Made by a program: the position numbers and the translations under genes
Notes under the pieces: generated by a model
Databases searched by the model: none
Seen by the model: only the letters and a program-made list of their open reading frames with translations
Told to the model about the DNA's origin: nothing
Assembly (NCBI RefSeq): GCF_037975245.1
Contig: NC_092576.1
Coordinates: 45,686,111-45,750,110 of the forward strand
Length of the DNA: 64,000 nucleotides
Direction of reading: 5' to 3'
From: Apostichopus japonicus
Taxonomy: Eukaryota; Echinodermata; Holothuroidea; Aspidochirotida; Stichopodidae
Shown here: piece by piece, positions 58,101-64,000 of the stretch
Numbering within the stretch: the stretch's first letter is position 1
How the letters are laid out: each line of letters opens with the position of its first letter

Positions 58101-60453
58101 ATGATTGCTGAACGCTGTGTCCTAATGATATCAAACAAATATACAAACACGTGTATTACTGTAGCCTTTCATGTACTTTCTCAACAGTTTACTGATATAA
58201 TGTAATAATGTATGCAATGTGATGATCATCAGATATATTACAAATTCTTTAAGGAGTATACTACTTAGCATATTTAACTGAACAATAGAATGTGTCATTA
58301 TATATAATTTCGTGGTATGATAAGATCCATTTATTTTAATATTTCTGATCTTCAATGCAGTTAGTCCGTCGCCAGCTTATCCAGTAGTTGACGGGTGTCC
58401 ATCCGATCGGTACTGCACGTTAAATGTCGAACGGCAAGGAAATTTAACGTGTACAGTTAAAGGCATACGACCGGCCATTGAACTTCAATGGATGGTGCAT
58501 TATGAAGATTCTATTGATCAAATATCATTTCACAATCAACAAAGTAAAATATTAACTAATGACGGGACTTCAGATGTTATCCACACAACAGAGTACAAAG
58601 TTCGAGATACTGCCAGTGACAGAGTAACAGTGGAGTGTTACAGTATTGGTGCACGAAAAGATTCGTTGGCTTTGAGCACCACCATCGATCTACTGATTGC
58701 TCGTGGTAATAATATATAACATTTACTCAATATGAAATGTGTATTGAGATCCAGCAAACTTGTATAAGAATCAATTGTGTTCATTACAATATACGTACGT
58801 GTTTACCCTTCACTGCTACCCGACTCCGCCCTGGGCCTACCCAACCACGTATGACCAATCACCCGATACTCATGGCTCGTACAGTAACTACTGTTCATGT
58901 CCTGTAACACATGTTACGAACACAAAGTAGTAATTACTAGTGTACTGTTGTGGGACTTGAACGATAGTTGCTGTACCAGCCATGGAGTCCAAGTTCGTTA
59001 ATACGCGAAAATAAGGTCTCAACTTGGCTTTTGAATGCTATAAGTAGGCCTAGATGGATATACCCAAACATGACCTTTCTTCGTTCTCGGCATGAAAAAT
59101 TGGCGTAATTTAAAGGAGAGATGTCAACTGGAATCAAGCGGTATCGTACCTACTTTAATTCAAATACATAGCTAGTACAGTAACTACTGGTCCCACAACC
59201 GTGCATCAGTATTTTTAACACGATGAAATATGTTACATGTGTTACCAGTAGTTTTTGTACCAGCTACTGAGTATCAACCGGATCAATCAAACTGTCTGTC
59301 GTATACCAACCAGTGTAATTAAAGAAACATTCCCAGTTAATGTGATCTTTGTTATTTGTGTCTATCATCAAGTGAACAGTTATATACATTTTCAGCTTTT
59401 ATATTGAAGCAGTGTTCCAGTAATCACGCCTATTGTTTCTCCCTTTCATAGATGACGTCATACCAACGGCTAAAAATCAAAAAGAGACTGGATTCCCAAT
59501 AATAATCATCGTCATAGTACTTGTTGTTAGTTTTATTCTACTTGTAGCTGGGGTGATATTCGTCATAATAAGTGAGTAACTACACATGTTATTGCAATGA
59601 AAACACAAAGTCTATAAATGAGATAAAACGACTGTATGTACTTTCATTGTATATCTCAGTTTTTATTCATGAATTGTCGCAACATTGCACCACAATTACA
59701 GTTTGACGATGATTTCTAGTTGTGCGTATCACATCAACATAGCCTCACATGTATTAATTTACAAGATAAATTATCTAAGAATATATTTTGGCACGTTTGT
59801 TTGATCTAGTTGTCATCCTTGTGTTTTAATTTAACGAATCAATGTTTATTCATTGTTTAAATCACGTCACTAGGATATGATAATACTTTAATTTCATGTA
59901 ATATCTTCTTATTTATTAGAACTCCGGAGAAGACCCAAACCAGACACTTTGAGCAATGAAGAGGTAATACCAGATAATTATATTATCAAATTGATAAACA
60001 GTTGTCATAATGAATGTATTCTTTCTCGTAGAAGTTTGTTCGTTTAAGGTTGTAACAAACTGATAAAGTAAAAAGTTCAACCAAAACATGATCCAATTGT
60101 ATTAAAGTTATGATATTGATGTTGGCAATTGTACAGTAAAATACAATAGCAATATAAAGAATGGCAGCTGTTCATAGAGAAAGCATTAAAGTGTACCGTG
60201 TACGAGGAAAAACAAGCAGTAAAGTTATATTGCTATCGGTAAGTTAGCGTCGTGTGATAATGTAGCAAAAGCCACTCTTGTCAGATATATCAACTCTAAA
60301 GTTGTCAGACTGCAACTGTATTCTGCTTCATTGTTTTCTACCTTTGACTTTCTTTAGAATTTTGACCTGAAAGAAACATTACTAAACCAACCTGAAGGTA
60401 TGTTAATATATGTATGTATGTATATATGTTTATATATATATATATATACATAC

Positions 60454-60511
<58 letters not shown>

Positions 60512-63500
60512 TTGTTTCGTCAAGTTCATAGTTTTGATATTTCTTTTATAAAAACACATTTAATAAATCATGAAGAAGTAGATTCAAATTAAATGTAAAC
60601 CACATATATTTATGAGCCTACTTTTGTGATTTTTTCAATCCAAAATATGTTTATTATGATATATAATTTGGTGTTTAACTTTGTAAATAAGTTGAGTTTA
60701 ATGATATCAAATGGACAAAGACATTATATGAATTATGTTAACAAGTTTATTCTGTTCTCTTAGTAGTTTATGGATAAAAACAGTATATCTAAATTTTCGC
60801 TTTGCTTTACACGCCAGTCGCAAAAAATAAAACCCTTTTGGTAGAACAACTAAAAGGAACGTATGCCAACTTTTACAACGCTATAAAACCAGTTCCTTAC
60901 CAGCGGGAAAAGACGTACTGTGTACAATCTGTATTTGTAGAGGGTGGCATGTCTTGCCTAGAAGACAAAGCACTGGGAGACAAAGAGACATGGGAACCGA
61001 TACAATCTTACCAGGATATCTGGACTGATCCACGACTAAGATCGAAGAGAAGGATCATTGAGGGAGGTCCCGGTTACGGAAAGTCCACACTTTTCTTACA
61101 AATGGCTCATGATTGGTGTTCTAATGAAGGAAAGTCAGCTTTGAAAAATGTTCAAATACTCATTCTATTGAAACTTCGACAGTTAGCAGGCATCAGCTCG
61201 ATATATGAAGCTATCAGGATATTTCTCTTACCCAGGAACTCTAAACTTAAAAATCAAGACATTGAATCGATCTTGGACCAGTCCTCCTCTGTTGTAATGC
61301 TGTTCGACGGCTTTGACGAATATCCGGACTATGAAAATACAACAGATATTTTAGACATTATCCAGAGCAAAATGTATCCAAATTTTGACGTTATTCTGAC
61401 GACACGATTATCAGATCTTCCAAAGGACTTGGCCGCGGAAACAAAACGACTACGTCTCACAGGCTTTGGTAGTGAGGCTCAACATACTTACTTGAAGAAG
61501 GCAGTGACTAAAGACGATGTAGCTGCTGGTGAAAGGATTCAAAATGTTCTTTATGAAAACCCCATCTTCAGAGACCTCTGCCAAATTCCTCTCTTTTTTG
61601 TCATGTATGCCCATCTCAGTCAGAGGAGTAAGGAGTTACAGACTTGCACATCGGCTACAAGTTTCTTTCGTTATATGGTGTCATCCTTACATCAACATCT
61701 TAAGAGGAAGTTCAAAGATGAAAACGTGGAACAGGTCGATTTGCTAATAGAGAGAGAACATAAATCATTGGATAAGATTGCTTTTGAAAGCATCAGCGGA
61801 ACAGAACGAAAAACTTGTTGGAAGAGGAGTGACATCGCCGATTGCTTGGGAGAATCTTTGCTTGTTCAGTGTCTACGTGTTGGCACACTACAGGAAGAAG
61901 AGTTGACAGAATTCCACGACAGCCCTGGTATCAGAGCTCATGAACATGTAGAATACATAACCAATGTTACATTTTATCACGAGCTATTCTGCGAGTGGTA
62001 CGCAGCACATCACTTAGCTGATGCCGTAGAGAAGTTACACAGTAGCAGTGATGAAGGAGTTAGTGACGTATTGGATATTGTAGATCCATCCAAGCATCAG
62101 TATGTGTTTCGATTTGCTTGCGGGATCAACCTTACTGCTGCTGACGTAATCATAAGATATTTGAGCGGACTGATTGGAAGAAGTGAGATTGTTATTATGT
62201 GCATTCTTGAAAGAATAGGCTCTGTGGACAAGATTCTTGATGTCATGGAAAATCTGTGCTCCAATCCTATCCAAATCAAAGCGGATAACTCAAAAATACT
62301 TAACAGATCAACCCTACAGCTGTTGGAAATTGCTGACTTAAAAGAGGTAAATAAATCATCGAATTAAAACAAAATGGTAGCATTGTGTAGCTGAGAAACT
62401 TAACGATGTAATTAGCTACAGGAAAGGCACATTTGTGCTGTTTTTGTCTTTATGTTTCTCTTTCTTGAATAAGAATTACTGCCAACAGAGTTGAAAACGA
62501 TTTTATTGATTCTGGTTTTAGAAGTAGATCTGTTTAACTTTACACCATCTCGGGTCATGGTAGATATCATTACATGTGTGGAAACATCGTGGTAACTATT
62601 TTGTTGTTTCATCCCTATAGGTTAGCGTTTCAAGCTTGATTGTCAGTGAATGTTTCCACGCTGTCGAAGAGTCCCAGAAAGCGATTCTATTGACGTTTGA
62701 TCTTCAATTACCGATTCTTTCTACACTTAGAGAGCTTATAATTGATCAAAGTGGGAAAGAATTTCAGGAGGAGGAATTGAACGACGTGTTTACATACATT
62801 GCTAACTGTATACAATTAAAAATATTGAAGTAAGAGAATGTGTTTCTATGCTTATTGCTATACATCAATCAATCGATCATTCAAAAAACATTTATATATC
62901 GTTAATATCAACAACACTTGTTCAAAATGCACTACCAGACATATTAATAACACAACCGCAACTTATTTATCCATAGACACATTATTGAAACAGCAGCGAC
63001 TATGCTTGTTAAATGAAAGAGTTAATGACACTGGTCTAAGACAATCTACATACATAAAGCCAAAAATGTAAAACCTGGCTCATGAGTACAATTGGACGAG
63101 GTTAAGGAACGTCATATTTCTGGACTCACTCCACGATTAACAAGTATTGCTTAGTAATAAACTGTTTAGTGTCTGGCAGGTAGACAGATGCAGAACGAGA
63201 AATAAAGGACGTGCGTTCAGAAATGAACTGAATCAATGTCAGTAAACTTAACCTGCATAACTATGCGTAGTTACAGCACGTACCTGAAAATCGTGAATCA
63301 GAGAGTAGATATACTAAGTGAACTAACGAGCATAAGTTTAGTGAAGTTAACTAACTGTAGACAGTTATCTTTAAGAATGACAGTCATTTCTTGTAATACA
63401 TTAATTTCATTCATTAGGTTAAATCTGCATCTCTATCTTTGCTTTCTACTTAAAATAATATCATGTTATTGATGAGAGTATAGCAGTATCCACTGTCAGA

Positions 63501-63673
63501 AACAAGTACATGCCTTAAAATCAACAGTATATGTGATGTTGTTGGAGAAACTTCGCGTTTGGTATTTGATGTCGTTATTTTTTGTTTTGTTATTCATAGA
63601 TTTTCCGGATGCATTTTGCCTGACGTCATTAGGTCGACGTATTTGACAATTTTCTCTACAAGCGGTGCAACAG
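55100..63673 (+). CDS. Ig-TM-NACHT-LRR receptor (runs off right edge)
   Basis: Ten plus-strand exons join in phase (3391 nt, about 1130 residues so far). Residues 1-20 are a signal peptide; ~21-128 Ig V-like; ~129-343 C2-like plus V-like Ig; ~344-458 C2-like Ig; ~459-498 transmembrane exon with [19 protein letters not shown]; ~499-526 a short basic/acidic linker ([14 protein letters not shown]); ~527-1036 NACHT; then LRR exons A and B. The NACHT has Walker [10 protein letters not shown], Walker [11 protein letters not shown], an ILTTR sensor strand, an IPLFF GxP-like region and a winged-helix [14 protein letters not shown]. The product should be a type I surface receptor with an intracellular STAND NTPase that oligomerises on activation; this role is inferred from the domains. 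There is no death-fold or other effector domain between membrane and NACHT. The gene continues past the window with a phase-1 donor. Confidence 0.85.
55210..56050. repeat. Degenerate minisatellite filling intron 1
   Basis: Recurring phrases such as catgtaatgtccctgatgta, gttaatataccTGGTAGATG-like words, gtgttgttatgctcatgg and taccgtatgta recur at roughly 95- and 180-bp spacing. Copies are diverged. Confidence 0.7.
56513..56836 (+). CDS. Exon 2: Ig V-like domain lacking the second cysteine
   Basis: 324 nt, 108 codons, phase 1 to 1, acceptor ctctgttctcag and donor GTAAGC. Has the first Cys (VVFCEFE), Trp (IHWYD) and the late-strand pattern [15 protein letters not shown], but V stands where the family has the second Cys (compare [10 protein letters not shown] in exon 3). 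The usual intradomain disulfide is therefore missing. Confidence 0.8.
56859..56903 (+). ncRNA. U2 snRNA 5'-end fragment
   Basis: The 45 nt starting attgcttctcggccttttgg and continuing through ctaagatca and gtgtagtat match the 5' end of metazoan U2 snRNA with about three differences, including the GTAGTA branch-site-pairing segment. After ttc the match stops, and a ttccc/gggaa hairpin follows instead of U2 stem IIa. It lies in intron 2, 22 nt past the exon 2 donor. Most likely a U2 pseudogene or part of a chimeric retroposon; not a complete U2 gene. Confidence 0.75.
57253..57897 (+). CDS. Exon 3: C2-like plus V-like Ig domains in one exon
   Basis: 645 nt, 215 codons, phase 1 to 1, acceptor tacaatgtacag. 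The first half ([24 protein letters not shown]) is a C2-like domain related to exon 4. The second half ([30 protein letters not shown]) is a complete V-like domain related to exon 2 and to the Ig exon at 50966-51284. Two domains in one exon imply loss of the intron between them. The donor sits inside a small tandem repeat. Confidence 0.85.
57866..58075. repeat. Minisatellite spanning the exon 3 donor
   Basis: Units of about 33-40 bp built on atagctgcattaaaatacat then gtctatggtaa. The last coding bases of exon 3 (gtagctgcatttaaaatagc) are the first unit. Several units carry atggtaa- or atggttag-type donor-like words. Confidence 0.8.
58361..58705 (+). CDS. Exon 4: C2-like Ig domain
   Basis: 345 nt, 115 codons, phase 1 to 1, acceptor atcttcaatgcag and donor [27 protein letters not shown] and VTVECYS align with the first half of exon 3, so V-C2 is a duplicated pair. 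Confidence 0.82.
58840..59290. repeat. Foldback repeat in intron 4
   Basis: Two inverted halves (about 58855-59000 and 59165-59290) share gctcgtacagtaactact / gtagttttt-type blocks, cccacaaccg and tgttacatgtgttac. A block near 59050-59110 is the inverse of 47155-47210. No coding content. Confidence 0.6.
59452..59571 (+). CDS. Exon 5: transmembrane helix
   Basis: 120 nt, phase 1 to 1, acceptor tttctccctttcatag and donor GTGAGT. Encodes [14 protein letters not shown] followed by about 24 uninterrupted Ile/Val/Leu-rich residues. One helix, with a basic stretch (KLRRR) at the start of the next exon, giving type I topology. Confidence 0.88.
59920..59963 (+). CDS. Exon 6: juxtamembrane segment
   Basis: 44 nt, phase 1 to 0, acceptor tcttatttattag and donor GTAATA. 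Encodes [14 protein letters not shown]. The Arg-rich start is the cytoplasmic stop-transfer signal. Confidence 0.7.
60358..60397 (+). CDS. Exon 7: short cytoplasmic linker
   Basis: 40 nt, phase 0 to 1, acceptor gactttctttag and donor GTATGT. Encodes [13 protein letters not shown]. Fits the phases on both sides; short, so chance cannot be excluded. Confidence 0.6.
60400..60510. repeat. (TA)n/(TATACA)n microsatellite
   Basis: Alternating TA for roughly 90 nt in the intron right after the exon 7 donor. Tyr/Ile-repeat open frames on both strands are artefacts. Confidence 0.95.
60818..62346 (+). CDS. Exon 8: NACHT ATPase domain
   Basis: 1529 nt, phase 1 to 0, acceptor gctttacacgccag and donor GTAAAT. 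Walker A ([10 protein letters not shown]) at 61063-61092; Walker B ([13 protein letters not shown]) near 61290-61329; DVILTTR strand near 61390; [20 protein letters not shown] region near 61560-61617; winged-helix [17 protein letters not shown] near 61975-62023. All residues expected for nucleotide binding and hydrolysis are present. The last ~35 codons ([14 protein letters not shown] then [13 protein letters not shown]) align with the separate D exons of the minus-strand gene. One large NACHT exon is common in animal NLRs. Confidence 0.92.
62621..62829 (+). CDS. Exon 9: LRR-module exon A
   Basis: 209 nt, phase 0 to 2, acceptor tcatccctatag and donor GTAAGA. Encodes [33 protein letters not shown] and QLKIL. 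Same length, phases and layout as A2 and A3 on the minus strand. Confidence 0.85.
63600..63673 (+). CDS. Exon 10: LRR-module exon B
   Basis: 74 nt, phase 2 to 1, acceptor gttattcatag and donor GTACTT. Encodes [18 protein letters not shown], matching the L..C.LP..I core of B exons. Later exons lie beyond the right edge. Confidence 0.78.
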
Positions 63674-64000
63674 GTACTTTATGTTGATGTTATATCAGAA
63701 CACTGTTGTCTTCTATCATTGTGTTTTACATATTGATTTAAAATAAATATAAAAAATACTTCAGAATAAGAAGCGAGTCATCAGAATGAATTGTGAACAT
63801 AACATGCATGAAGCGCAAATAGCGAAACATAATGTCTGTAATGGACTATACAAGGCTTTGTTTAGATGCATAATTTTTTGCGGTATTATATTAAAAAAAA
63901 AACATCTGATTTAGAATACAAAAGTTTTTGTTTTGTTTAAAGTAAATACACAAGCGGGCACATAAACTAGCTGGCAATGTGATATACAACATATATTTCA
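63674..64000. other. Start of intron 10
   Basis: AT-rich sequence with a poly-A run near 63893; no exon seen before the window ends. Confidence 0.5.

Noticed and set aside
60338-60592. Tyr/Ile-repeat open frames on both strands
   Set aside because: Artefacts of the (TA)n microsatellite at 60400-60510.

Overview
The window looks like a nuclear genome segment of a marine invertebrate deuterostome, most likely an echinoderm (a sea cucumber would fit best). The reasons are short exons in long AT-rich introns with GT..AG junctions, a metazoan ATG101 gene, NACHT/LRR/Ig/death-fold immune genes, abundant tRNA-derived SINEs and MITEs, and frequent TAGGCCTA-type words. The species assignment is inference; no bacterial gene organisation is present.

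Layout. 1-6 kb is a graveyard of non-autonomous repeats. 8.6-11.1 kb (minus strand) holds the first four coding exons of the autophagy gene ATG101; the fourth carries an in-frame TAA where the family has a leucine, and no later exons were recognised in the window. 13-20.5 kb holds duplicated and satellite DNA. From about 21 kb to 51.3 kb, minus strand, sixteen in-phase exons (2073 nt, 691 codons, no internal stop) can be chained into one gene: signal peptide and V-type Ig domain, short Ser/Thr linker exons, a death-effector-like (DED) domain, then a run of LRR-type exons repeating as a four-exon module (named D-A-B-C here). Its introns contain several mobile elements, including a 3.5-kb element with 400-bp internal tandem repeats. 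The gene has no NACHT domain, and I found no membrane segment.

From 55.1 kb to the right edge, plus strand, lies a second receptor gene: signal peptide, four Ig domains in V-C2-V-C2 order, one transmembrane helix, a short basic linker, a complete NACHT ATPase (Walker A and B intact) and the same A-B LRR exons. It runs off the window.

The two receptor genes point away from each other, about 3.8 kb apart. They share a related Ig V domain and the same LRR module. One has a death-fold effector domain but no NACHT; the other has a NACHT but no death fold. My main hypothesis is a divergently transcribed, complementary pair of Ig-ectodomain NLR-type receptors, comparable in arrangement to paired plant NLRs. 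The gene models are direct reading of ORFs, splice sites and phases; joining the Ig exon to the DED/LRR exons and the pairing idea are inference.
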